A stretch of DNA of 64,000 nucleotides from Brachybacterium tyrofermentans (GTDB lineage Bacteria > Actinomycetota > Actinomycetes > Actinomycetales > Dermabacteraceae). Where the stretch lies: contig NZ_JABUXW010000003.1 of NCBI RefSeq assembly GCF_014897585.1, positions 1-64,000 on the forward strand, given 5' to 3'. This document shows, piece by piece, positions 42,761 to 50,588 of the stretch. Each line of letters opens with the position of its first letter. The stretch's first letter is position 1. The translations under genes were made by a program, and so were the position numbers. The notes under the pieces were generated by a model that worked only from the letters and a program-made list of their open reading frames with translations, was not told where the DNA came from and made no database searches.

Positions 42761-44601
42761 CCGCCGACCTCAGCATCGTCGACTGGGATGCCGACCCCGA
42801 GGAGCTGCTCGAGAGCGACGCCACCGCGCGCCGCCAGCTCGACGAGCACGCCCAGATCCTCCCCATCGCCAGTGTCGGCGTCTCGGTGCGTCATCTCGGT
42901 GGGAGGCTGCGTCGCTTCTGGCTGATGACCACCGTGACCCTGCTGGTCGTGACCGCCGGCGCGGTCGCCGCGGCGTGGATGCCACGACTGATCGGCACCA
43001 CCGTCGACCTGGTCCAGAACGATGCGGGCTCCGACGCGATCTGGCGCCAGGGCGGCCTGATCATGCTCGCGGGCGTGCTGCAGGCCGCGTTCTCGGCGCT
43101 CGGCTGGGCGCTGGTGAGCGGTCTCGGGCAGCGGGTGCTCGCCGGGATGCGCGAGGACGTGATCGACCGTGCCCTCGACCTCCCCGCCCAGAGCATGGAG
43201 GTCACCGGGATCGGCGACGCGCTCTCCCGGGTCGCCGACGACGTCGACGTCACCGCCCGCGCGGTCAACAACGTGGTCCCGAACCTGATCCAGATGGGCT
43301 TCTACGTCGCGGTGACCCTGGTCGGCATGGTGTCGCTCTCCCCCTGGCTGCTGCTCCTGGTGGTGCTCGTGGTGCCGATGTACCTGATCAGCGCCCTGTG
43401 GTACCTGAAGCGGACCGCCCCCATCTACCGGCGCGAGCGCGTCGCGATGGGTGCCCGCGCCCAGGGCCTGCTCTCGGCCATCCACGGCATCCCCACCGTC
43501 CACGCCTACGGGATCGAACGTCGCGAGACCCGTCACGTCGCCGTCCTCTCGGAGACGGCCGTCGTGCTCGGCATGCGCGTGATGACCCTCGTGACCCGCC
43601 TGGTGAAGATCGTGGTGTGGCCGGAGAACCTCTCGATCGCCCTGGTGCTCGTGCTGGGCTACGTCATGGTCCACGTGGGCGGCGCACCGATCGGCCTGGT
43701 CACCGCGGCCGCGCTGTATCTGATCAGCCTGCTGTGGCCGATGATGAACCTCATCTTCTCGCTGGACGATGTGCAGTCCGCGGCGGCGAGCCTGACCCGG
43801 ATGGTGGGGGTCATCGAGTCGATCGACCTGGCCTCCTCCCCAGGTGACGAGAAGCCCGTGGACGCCTCGATCCGTCTCGAGGGCGTCTCCCACGCGTACG
43901 GCACCGACCAGGACGGCGAGGAGCGGATCGTGCTGCGGCCGATCGATCTCGACATCGCCCCGGGCGAGGTGGTGTCCCTGGTGGGTGCTTCCGGCGCGGG
44001 CAAGTCGACGCTCGCGGCGATCATCGCGGGAACCCTCGAGCCCCGTCACGGACGGGTGCTGCACGGCGGCGCGGACCTCACCCGCGCCGACATCGAGGCG
44101 GGCCGCGCCCATTCCTCGATCGTCAGCCAGGATGTCCACGTGTTCCGCGGGACGCTGCGCGAGGATCTCCGCCTGGCGAACCCGACGGCGAGCGACGAGG
44201 AGCTGTGGGCGGCGCTGGTGCGGGTGGATGCCACCGTCTGGGCCGAACGCCTCCCGCGCGGTCTGGACACCGAGGTGGGCGAGAAGGGCGAGCGGCTCAC
44301 GGCCGAGCAGTCCCAGCAGCTGGCCCTGGCCCGTATCGCGCTCCAGGATCCGGCGGTGCTGGTGCTCGACGAGGCCACAGCCGACGAGGGCTCCTCGGGC
44401 GCCCGGGTGCTCGAGCGCGCCGCCCTCGAGGTGGCCCGGGGCCGCACCACGATCATCGTCGCCCACCGGCTGTCGCAGGCGATGGTCGCCGACCGCATCC
44501 TGGTGATGGCCGACGGCAGCGTCGTGGAGCAGGGCTCCCATGACGAGCTCGTCGGTCGCGGCGGGGTCTACGCGCGGCTGTGGGAGGCCTGGGCGGGCTG
44601 A
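42757..44601 (+). CDS. ABC exporter half-transporter with degenerate signature (subunit 2)
   Basis: A 614-residue fusion of a six-helix membrane domain (about 55-340) and an ATPase domain (about 370-610). Walker A (GASGAGKST) and Walker B with catalytic Glu (VLVLDEAT) are intact, as is the H loop (IVAHRLSQ), but the signature is LTAEQSQQLALARI instead of LSGGQ. Because subunit 1 keeps the signature and lost Walker A and the catalytic Glu, the heterodimer should have one competent ATP site and one dead site. Substrate unknown. Confidence 0.88.
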   Translation: MTADLSIVDWDADPEELLESDATARRQLDEHAQILPIASVGVSVRHLGGRLRRFWLMTTVTLLVVTAGAVAAAWMPRLIGTTVDLVQNDAGSDAIWRQGGLIMLAGVLQAAFSALGWALVSGLGQRVLAGMREDVIDRALDLPAQSMEVTGIGDALSRVADDVDVTARAVNNVVPNLIQMGFYVAVTLVGMVSLSPWLLLLVVLVVPMYLISALWYLKRTAPIYRRERVAMGARAQGLLSAIHGIPTVHAYGIERRETRHVAVLSETAVVLGMRVMTLVTRLVKIVVWPENLSIALVLVLGYVMVHVGGAPIGLVTAAALYLISLLWPMMNLIFSLDDVQSAAASLTRMVGVIESIDLASSPGDEKPVDASIRLEGVSHAYGTDQDGEERIVLRPIDLDIAPGEVVSLVGASGAGKSTLAAIIAGTLEPRHGRVLHGGADLTRADIEAGRAHSSIVSQDVHVFRGTLREDLRLANPTASDEELWAALVRVDATVWAERLPRGLDTEVGEKGERLTAEQSQQLALARIALQDPAVLVLDEATADEGSSGARVLERAALEVARGRTTIIVAHRLSQAMVADRILVMADGSVVEQGSHDELVGRGGVYARLWEAWAG

Positions 44602-44605
44602 GACG

Positions 44606-44641
44606 GGTGCCGGTGGCGAGCCCGGTGCCGGTGGCGAGCCC
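44606..44641. repeat. 18-bp perfect tandem duplication
   Basis: GGTGCCGGTGGCGAGCCC at 44606-44623 and again at 44624-44641, immediately after the ABC subunit 2 stop and before the end of the convergent secreted-protein gene. Confidence 0.9.
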
Positions 44642-44662
44642 GGCGGCAGGCTGGAGAGGCTC

Positions 44663-45967
44663 TCAGCGGCGTCGCAGGCGCAGCACCAGGATGCCGGCCG
44701 CTCCGGTCACCAGCGCGATCAGCGCGAGCAGGCCGGCGCCGACGAACAGGGCGATGCGCCCCAGGCCGTCGCCGAGTCCGAGGAACCCGCCCGGGGACGA
44801 ACCCGAGGTGGTGTCCCCGAGCTCGAGCACGGTCCCGTCGGCGGCATCGGCTGCGATCTCCCCGTCGACCTCGAGGGTGAGGACGAGGGTGACCGGGTCG
44901 TCCCCGGCGGGTTCGGCGTCAGCCGCCCGCTGCAGGCGGTGGAGCTGGATCGTCTGCGTGCCGGGCAGCCAGGCCGACTCCACCCCGGAGAGCTCCGAGC
45001 TGCGGTTGCCGCGGTCCACCGGCGCGGCCATGCCGCCGCCGGCGATCGGATCGTAGTCCGACATCTGCCAGGTGCCGCCGCCGACCGCGACGGGCTCTCG
45101 AGCGGCGTTGAAGGCGAACAGCGAGATCTCCCCCGCGCCCTCCGGCTGGGAGGTGACCTCGGTGCGCCATCGCAGGCGCTGTCCCTCCTGCACCGGGATC
45201 CGGACCAGCCCGCTCTCCCCCGGCACCAGCTCGACGACATAGGAGCCGGGCTCGAGCGGGGTCGCCGATGAGAACGAGCGGCCCAGCTCGATCGGCTCAT
45301 CCGTGGCCGGCGCGACCGGGGAGGCGCCGTCATCCTCGATCTCCTCGTCGACCGACGGCGATCCGCCGCCGATGCCCGAGGGCTGGATCGCGACCTGGAT
45401 CTCCACCGGCAGGGGCTCGTCCGCCGCCCGCAGTCCGGTGCGGGTGACCTGGATGAACAGCTCCGTCCCGGCGCAGCCGTCCGGTCCGACCACGCCGGAG
45501 ACGGCGCTCGAGGTGATCGGGCCGTCGCCGGTCATCGTCGCGCCGGTGGAGGACGAGCTGCTGTCGTCGCAGGTGTCGCCCCCAGCGGTCAGATAGGAGA
45601 TCTGCAGGTCCAGGCCCTCGTACCCCTCGGGGAGCCCGCCGGGATAGGGCGGGGCGGCGATCGTCGCCGAGCTGCGCACACGCTGCCCGTCCTCGACCGC
45701 GACCCGGTAGTACTTCGTGGTGCCGCTCCCGAACTCCTCCGACGCCCCCTGCGCGTAGCTGTCGAGGTGGATCCCGGGCTCGACGACGGCCGCCTGGGCG
45801 AGGGAGCCCCCGCCCTCGACCTGCTCCCCGTCGGCCGCATAGGCGTAGGCAGGCAGCTCGCCCTCGGCGGGGGGATCCGCGAGCGCCGCGGGCATGCCGC
45901 TGACCAGCACGAGGGACGCCGCGAGCAGAGCGGGCAACAGCCCAGGGCGGTGTGCTCGGCGGGTCAT
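44663..45967 (-). CDS. Secreted, membrane-anchored hypothetical protein
   Basis: A 434-residue protein: signal peptide (MTRRAHRPGLLPALLAASLV..., cleavage likely after AALA), a long extracellular region of beta-rich repeats of the form SYAQGASEEFGSGTTKYY and EPGSYVVELVPGESGLVRIP, and a C-terminal membrane helix (about 403-428) with a short RLRRR tail. No LPXTG motif. GAGGAGC precedes the ATG. It is divergent from a membrane Ser/Thr kinase gene, which may be linked in function. I do not recognise the family. Confidence 0.75.
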   Translation of the reverse strand: MTRRAHRPGLLPALLAASLVLVSGMPAALADPPAEGELPAYAYAADGEQVEGGGSLAQAAVVEPGIHLDSYAQGASEEFGSGTTKYYRVAVEDGQRVRSSATIAAPPYPGGLPEGYEGLDLQISYLTAGGDTCDDSSSSSTGATMTGDGPITSSAVSGVVGPDGCAGTELFIQVTRTGLRAADEPLPVEIQVAIQPSGIGGGSPSVDEEIEDDGASPVAPATDEPIELGRSFSSATPLEPGSYVVELVPGESGLVRIPVQEGQRLRWRTEVTSQPEGAGEISLFAFNAAREPVAVGGGTWQMSDYDPIAGGGMAAPVDRGNRSSELSGVESAWLPGTQTIQLHRLQRAADAEPAGDDPVTLVLTLEVDGEIAADAADGTVLELGDTTSGSSPGGFLGLGDGLGRIALFVGAGLLALIALVTGAAGILVLRLRRR

Positions 45968-46036
45968 GCGCGCTCCTCGCGGTCGATCGGGTCCTCGGGC
46001 ACCGGAGGGATGGCGCCTGTGGTCTGGAAGGTCTGG

Positions 46037-46064
46037 GCGGTCAGGGTCTGGCGGTCAGGGTCTG
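46037..46064. repeat. 14-bp tandem duplication
   Basis: GCGGTCAGGGTCTG occurs at 46037-46050 and 46051-46064 in the region between the divergent secreted-protein and kinase genes. Related GGTCTGG fragments lie just upstream. Confidence 0.8.
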
Positions 46065-46149
46065 GGCGGGCACGACGATCAGTCGGTCCGGCCGACATTC
46101 TATTTGCCTTCGCGAACGCTGCCGTCACCTCGGGACGCCGTGCCCTAGC

Positions 46150-47466
46150 ATGACCACCATCATGTCCGATGTCATCGCCGGCCGCATCGAGCTGCTCGAT
46201 CCCCTCGCCCGAGGCGCCTCCGGGTCCCTCTGGCGCGCGGTCGACCGGCGGTACGGCGCGATCTGCGCGGCCAAGGTCATGCGCCAGCGCGACGGGGCCG
46301 AGGTGCTGCGCTTCGTGCGCGAGCAGACGGTCGGCACCGCCCAGGGCCTGGGCGCTCACCCGCATCTCCTGCCCCCGTACACCTGGGTCGCGGAGGACGA
46401 CACGGTCGTGCTGGTGATGCCCCTCGTGCACGGAGGCACCCTGGCCGGAGCCCTCGACGACCACGGAGCCCTGTCCCCCTCGCTCGTCGCCCAGCTGCTG
46501 CGACAGCTCCTGGACGCCCTCGCGGCGATGCACACCTCCCAGTGGGTGCACCGTGATGTGAAGCCCGCGAACCTGCTGCTCGATGCCACCGGGACCGGGG
46601 CCCCGCACCTGCTGCTCGCCGACTTCGGCATCGCCCTGCATGTGAGCGACGTGCGCCTGACCGAGACGGGCTTCGTGCACGGCACACCCGGTTTCATGGC
46701 CCCGGAGATCCTCGCGGGCGGAGGGACCTCTGCCGCGCAGGACGTGTGGGCGGCGGCGGCCTGTGCGCTCGAGGCTCTCGACCCGCTGCCTCCGCGTGCG
46801 CGTCCCGAGCCGTCGGCCGCGCCGAAGCGGGTCACCGACGCGCTGGCCGGGAGCGCGGATCCGGCGGCGGCGCCCCTCGGGGAGCTGCTGCGCGCGATGC
46901 TCGCGACGGATCCGGCCCGGCGGCCGTCGGCCGCACGGGCCCGCGACACGATCCCCCGCCTGGGAGAACCCCTCTCCGCGTGGTCCCGCACCGCCGAGGG
47001 CGAGCCCTTCGAGGTCTTCGACCAGATCGAGGCGGGCGGCGAGCTGCGCGAGGTGCCGCTGGACGGTCCCGCGACGCTCGCCGGCCTCGCACCCGGCCTC
47101 CATGAACGTCTCCAGGCCCGATCGGTGGTGACCGGCGCCGCCGTCGGGGGATCCACCGCCGGTGGGTCCGCAGCGGCGGGCAGTTCTGTCTCGGCCGACG
47201 GGCGGAGCGCGCCGAGCCCGGATCAGCGCCCCAGCCCGGATCCAGAGCGGACCGCCAAGCGCCCGCAGGGCGCCACGGAGCTGTTCGTGCAGGAGCCGAC
47301 CCCGCAGTATCCCCACGCCCACAACCCCGCACCGAACGATCTCCAGCCCGCGCCGGCGCAGGCTCCCCGCCCGCGGCGCGGTGCCTGGGTCGGGGTGCTC
47401 CTGCTGGTGATCTCGTTGCTGTGCCTGATCGGCGCGGGCGCGCTGGTGTGGACGGCGCTGGGATGA
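46150..47466 (+). CDS. Membrane-anchored Ser/Thr protein kinase
   Basis: A 438-residue Hanks-type kinase. Gly-rich loop LARGASGSLWRA, ATP-binding Lys42 (CAAKVM), catalytic loop HRDVKPANLL (Asp136), DFG (Asp158) and APE (MAPEI) are all present. A Pro-Ala-rich linker (about 300-410) leads to a C-terminal membrane helix (about 415-435), and there are no PASTA domains. The start could be ATG 46150 or 46162; neither has a Shine-Dalgarno. It overlaps the HTH gene by ATGA, so the kinase and a DNA-binding protein are made together. Confidence 0.87.
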   Translation: MTTIMSDVIAGRIELLDPLARGASGSLWRAVDRRYGAICAAKVMRQRDGAEVLRFVREQTVGTAQGLGAHPHLLPPYTWVAEDDTVVLVMPLVHGGTLAGALDDHGALSPSLVAQLLRQLLDALAAMHTSQWVHRDVKPANLLLDATGTGAPHLLLADFGIALHVSDVRLTETGFVHGTPGFMAPEILAGGGTSAAQDVWAAAACALEALDPLPPRARPEPSAAPKRVTDALAGSADPAAAPLGELLRAMLATDPARRPSAARARDTIPRLGEPLSAWSRTAEGEPFEVFDQIEAGGELREVPLDGPATLAGLAPGLHERLQARSVVTGAAVGGSTAGGSAAAGSSVSADGRSAPSPDQRPSPDPERTAKRPQGATELFVQEPTPQYPHAHNPAPNDLQPAPAQAPRPRRGAWVGVLLLVISLLCLIGAGALVWTALG

Positions 47467-47969
47467 CCGCCGACGCGGAGAAGGACGCCGCCACGCTCGA
47501 GGAGAACCGGCGGCGCCAGCGCGAGCTCTACGGCCGGCCGCTGCGGGACCGGCTGCGAGCGCTCATGACGCTCTACGGCATCTCGCAGCGGCGCCTGGCC
47601 GAGGTGCTCGGCGTGAGCGCCCCGATGCTCAGCCAGCTGATGTCCGCCCGCCGGGTGAAGATGGGCAACCCCCGCTCGCACGAACGGATGATCGCCCTCG
47701 AGCAGCGCGCCGCGGCCCAGGGGCCCGCCCCGCTGTCGCCGGAGACCGCGGCCGCGATCACGGCGGAGATCGCCGTCGAGGAGCTCTCGGACACCACCGG
47801 TCTGCGGGTCCTGCACGGGGCCGACGCCACGTCGCTCACCACCGAGGACCTCGTGCAGGCGCTGCGCGCCCATGTGGGAGCCGGCGAGCTGCGCGCCGCG
47901 AGGGATGCTCTGCGCTCGGCGGAGCTGTCCCCGGCGCTGCGCGCCGTCCTGGAGCAGGCGCTCGACTGA
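47463..47969 (+). CDS. XRE-type HTH regulator coupled to the kinase
   Basis: A 168-residue protein. Residues ~27-75 form an HTH_XRE domain (LRALMTLYGISQRRLAEVLG, then VSAPMLSQLMSARRVKMGNP). The C-terminal part (LSPETAAAITAEIAVEEL..., AALEQALD) is helical and unrecognised. Its ATG overlaps the kinase stop (ATGA at 47463-47466), making it a translationally coupled kinase-regulator pair. It may be a substrate of the kinase (inference). It converges on the response regulator gene. Confidence 0.82.
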   Translation: MTADAEKDAATLEENRRRQRELYGRPLRDRLRALMTLYGISQRRLAEVLGVSAPMLSQLMSARRVKMGNPRSHERMIALEQRAAAQGPAPLSPETAAAITAEIAVEELSDTTGLRVLHGADATSLTTEDLVQALRAHVGAGELRAARDALRSAELSPALRAVLEQALD

Positions 47970-47986
47970 CTCCGCCAGGGAGTCAG
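47966..47986. terminator. Bidirectional hairpin containing both stop codons
   Basis: CTGACTCC (47966-47973) pairs with GGAGTCAG (47979-47986) around a 5-nt loop. The HTH gene TGA (47967-47969) and the response regulator stop (complement of 47983-47985) both lie in the stem. Confidence 0.65.
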
Positions 47987-48663
47987 CGCCCTGCCCGCAC
48001 CAGCCCGGACTCGTAGGCGGCGACCACGAGCTGGGTGCGATCGCGGAGCATCAGCTTGGAGAGCATGCGGGAGACATGGGACTTCACCGTCTGCTCGGCC
48101 ATCACCAGCTCCTTGGCGATCTCCCGGTTCGCGAGCCCGCGCGCCACCAGCAGCAGCACGTCGATCTCGCGCTCCGTGAGCGCCGCCAGGCTCGCATCGT
48201 CCCGGGCGCTGCGCTCGGGGCGCGCCACGAAATCGGCGATCAGGGCGCGGGTGACGCGGGGCGCGAGCAGCGAATCGCCGCCCGCGACGACACGCACCGC
48301 CTGGACGAGCTCATCGGGTGTGGAATCCTTGAGCAGGAACCCGCTCGCCCCGGCCCGCAGGGCGGCGAACACATACTCATCGGCATCGAAGGTGGTCAGC
48401 ATGATGATCTTCGGAGGCGTCCCCGGCATCGCGAGCACCGAGCGGGTCGCGTCCAGGCCTCCGACGTGCGGCATGCGGATATCCATCAGCACCACATCGG
48501 GGCGGAGACGACGCACCACCTCGACGATCCCGGCGCCGTCGCCCGCGGTGCCCACCACCTCGATCCCGTCCTGCGCATTCAGCAGCGCCTCGAAGCCGCC
48601 GCGGATCATCGACTGGTCGTCGACGATCAGCACACGGATGACTGCCTGCTCAGGGGGAACCAT
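47983..48663 (-). CDS. NarL/LuxR family response regulator (DesR-like context)
   Basis: A 226-residue regulator. Receiver Asp61 (VVLMDIRMP), TTFDADEYVF and the KDS lysine block are intact, and the C-terminal LuxR HTH reads LTEREIDVLLLVARGLANRE...VKSHVSRMLSKL. A -10-like TACTGT is 6 nt before the ATG (leaderless). It is divergent from the histidine kinase gene at a 38-bp distance, and the desaturase gene lies after the kinase. By comparison with Bacillus DesK-DesR, it may activate the desaturase under membrane stress (inference). Confidence 0.88.
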   Translation of the reverse strand: MVPPEQAVIRVLIVDDQSMIRGGFEALLNAQDGIEVVGTAGDGAGIVEVVRRLRPDVVLMDIRMPHVGGLDATRSVLAMPGTPPKIIMLTTFDADEYVFAALRAGASGFLLKDSTPDELVQAVRVVAGGDSLLAPRVTRALIADFVARPERSARDDASLAALTEREIDVLLLVARGLANREIAKELVMAEQTVKSHVSRMLSKLMLRDRTQLVVAAYESGLVRAGR

Positions 48664-48701
48664 GGCGCCACAGTATCCCCGCTTCCCGAGAGGACCCCTG
48701 A

Positions 48702-50525
48702 GTGTTCCTCGTCCCTGACCGACACAGCCTGCGCCGGCTGGGCCACGACCTCGCCCTCATCCTGCCGGGCCTCGCCCTGACCCTGCTCGCGATCGTGGTG
48801 CTGCTGCCGCTGGCGGCGGTCTCCGCCGCGCTCGCCATCGTCTGGATCGGGGTGCTGCTGTTCCCGCTCACCCTGGCCCTGGCCTCGGTGTACGCGCAGC
48901 TGGACCGTGCCCGCCTGAGGCGCTGGGGCGTCGAGGTCAACCCACCGAGCTATCGACCGCGAGGGCGCGGCCCGCGCGGGCTGCTGCGTCTGGTCACCGA
49001 TCCGCGCCGCTGGCTCGACCTGGCCTTCGAGGCCCTCATCGCCCTTCCGGTGCGCGCGCTGACCGTCGGGGTCACGGTCGCCTGGGCCGTGCTCGCCCTG
49101 GCCGGCCTCAGCTACTGGCTGTGGGGGCGGACGCTGCCACCGGGCGGGACCCCGGTCCCCGGCCAGTGGTCGCTCGCCCTGGTCCTCGGCCTCGCCCTGG
49201 CCCTCTCCTTCCCGGCGATGGTGCGTGCGCTGGCGCTCCTGGACGCGGTGGTCTCCGTGCCGCTGCTCGGCGGGGCGGTCCCGGGATCCCGCCGCCGCGG
49301 CTCCCCCGCTCCGCCGACGGTGCTCACCGTGGACGCCCGGCTGCGCGAGGGCGCCTGGACCTGGATGACGGTCGCCTTCATCAGCTTCGTGCTGGTGGTG
49401 GTGAGCTGGCCGGTCACGGCCGGCCTGTACTCCGTGCACCCGGCTGTGGCGATGCTGGTCTCGATCGCCTCAGCCCTCGCCGGGGTGCTGGCCGTGCGCT
49501 GGCCATGGGCCGGGCTCTCCCTGAGCATCGTCGGAGCCATGGCGACCATCCTGGCGACGGCCTCGGCCCCCGATACCCTCCCCTGGCCATGGCCGGTGAC
49601 CGCCCTGCTGGCCCACTGCCTGACCCTCACCGTGCTGGCGGTCTTCCACCGCTGGTTCTGGGCGGTCTCGGCCTGGTCCGGCGGCGCTCTGCTCACCCTC
49701 ATCTCCCTGCTGATCACGGAACCTGCCATCCGTGCGGACGACTCGCTGCGGGCAGTGACCACCAACGGCGTGGTGCTGGTGGCGATCAGCGGCGGCGTGG
49801 TGCTGCTGGGCCTGACCGTGCGGCAGTGGCTGCTGATCAGCTCGCAGGTCGAGCAGGCCCAGTCCCTGGGTGCCGACCAGATGCGCCGGCGCTACGAGCT
49901 CGAGGAGCGCAGTCGCATCGCGCGCGAGCTGCATGATGTGGTGGCCCACTCGATGTCGGTCATCACCGTGCAGGCGGGCACCGCGAAGTTCCGGCTCTCG
50001 GGCCTCGACGCCCAGACCGAGCAGGAGTTCGAGGACATCGCCGCCTCCTCCCGGCAGGCCCTCGGGGAGATGCGGTCGCTGCTGGCCACCCTGCGCACCG
50101 ACGACGACCTCGACGACATGCCGATGCCCGGCCTGGCCGACGTCACCGACCTGGTCGAGACCAGCCGCGCCACGGGAGCCTCGATCAGCGCCGACCTCGA
50201 GCCGGTGGAGGTCCCCCCGACGGTGGGGCTGACCGCCTACCGGGTGGTGCAGGAAGCCCTGAGCAACGCGCTGCGCCATGCGCACGGCGCGGCGATCGCG
50301 GTCTCGGTCTCCGTCTCGTCGACCCCGGAGAGGACCCTGCAGGTGAACGTCTCCAACGTCGCACCCGAGTCCGAGCATGACCCCATCCCCGGCTCCGGGT
50401 TGGGCCTGTCGGGAATCCACGAACGGGTCTCCGCCCTCGGAGGCTCCGTCCAGGCAGGGCCCTCGCCCGACGGCGGCTATGCGATCTCCGCGCAGATCCC
50501 GATCGCGCACCCCCTACCCCGGTAG
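48702..50525 (+). CDS. Sensor histidine kinase (DesK-like context)
   Basis: A 607-residue kinase with about ten predicted membrane segments over the first ~390 residues, then a HisKA_3 domain (SRIARELHDVVAHSMSVIT, His ~411) and a HATPase with the N box QEALSNALRHAHG and G box GSGLGLSGIHER. A GTG start at 48702 follows GAGAGGA by 8 nt. Divergent from the response regulator. The large membrane part is consistent with sensing the membrane itself. The gene's 3' end lies inside a 12-bp inverted repeat in front of the desaturase. Confidence 0.88.
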   Translation: MFLVPDRHSLRRLGHDLALILPGLALTLLAIVVLLPLAAVSAALAIVWIGVLLFPLTLALASVYAQLDRARLRRWGVEVNPPSYRPRGRGPRGLLRLVTDPRRWLDLAFEALIALPVRALTVGVTVAWAVLALAGLSYWLWGRTLPPGGTPVPGQWSLALVLGLALALSFPAMVRALALLDAVVSVPLLGGAVPGSRRRGSPAPPTVLTVDARLREGAWTWMTVAFISFVLVVVSWPVTAGLYSVHPAVAMLVSIASALAGVLAVRWPWAGLSLSIVGAMATILATASAPDTLPWPWPVTALLAHCLTLTVLAVFHRWFWAVSAWSGGALLTLISLLITEPAIRADDSLRAVTTNGVVLVAISGGVVLLGLTVRQWLLISSQVEQAQSLGADQMRRRYELEERSRIARELHDVVAHSMSVITVQAGTAKFRLSGLDAQTEQEFEDIAASSRQALGEMRSLLATLRTDDDLDDMPMPGLADVTDLVETSRATGASISADLEPVEVPPTVGLTAYRVVQEALSNALRHAHGAAIAVSVSVSSTPERTLQVNVSNVAPESEHDPIPGSGLGLSGIHERVSALGGSVQAGPSPDGGYAISAQIPIAHPLPR

Positions 50526-50532
50526 GGGGTGC
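50507..50532. promoter_or_regulatory. Long inverted repeat upstream of the desaturase gene
   Basis: GCACCCCCTACC (50507-50518) is mirrored by GGTAGGGGGTGC (50521-50532) with a 2-nt centre. It spans the histidine kinase stop (TAG at 50523-50525) and ends about 57 bp before the desaturase start, a typical activator position. It could be the response regulator binding site; a terminator is the alternative, but the tiny loop and lack of T-run argue against it. Confidence 0.6.
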
Positions 50533-50588
50533 AGGTTCGCTCCGAGGAGGGACGCCAGGAGGCTCGTCCCAGCACTAGCGTCATCGAC

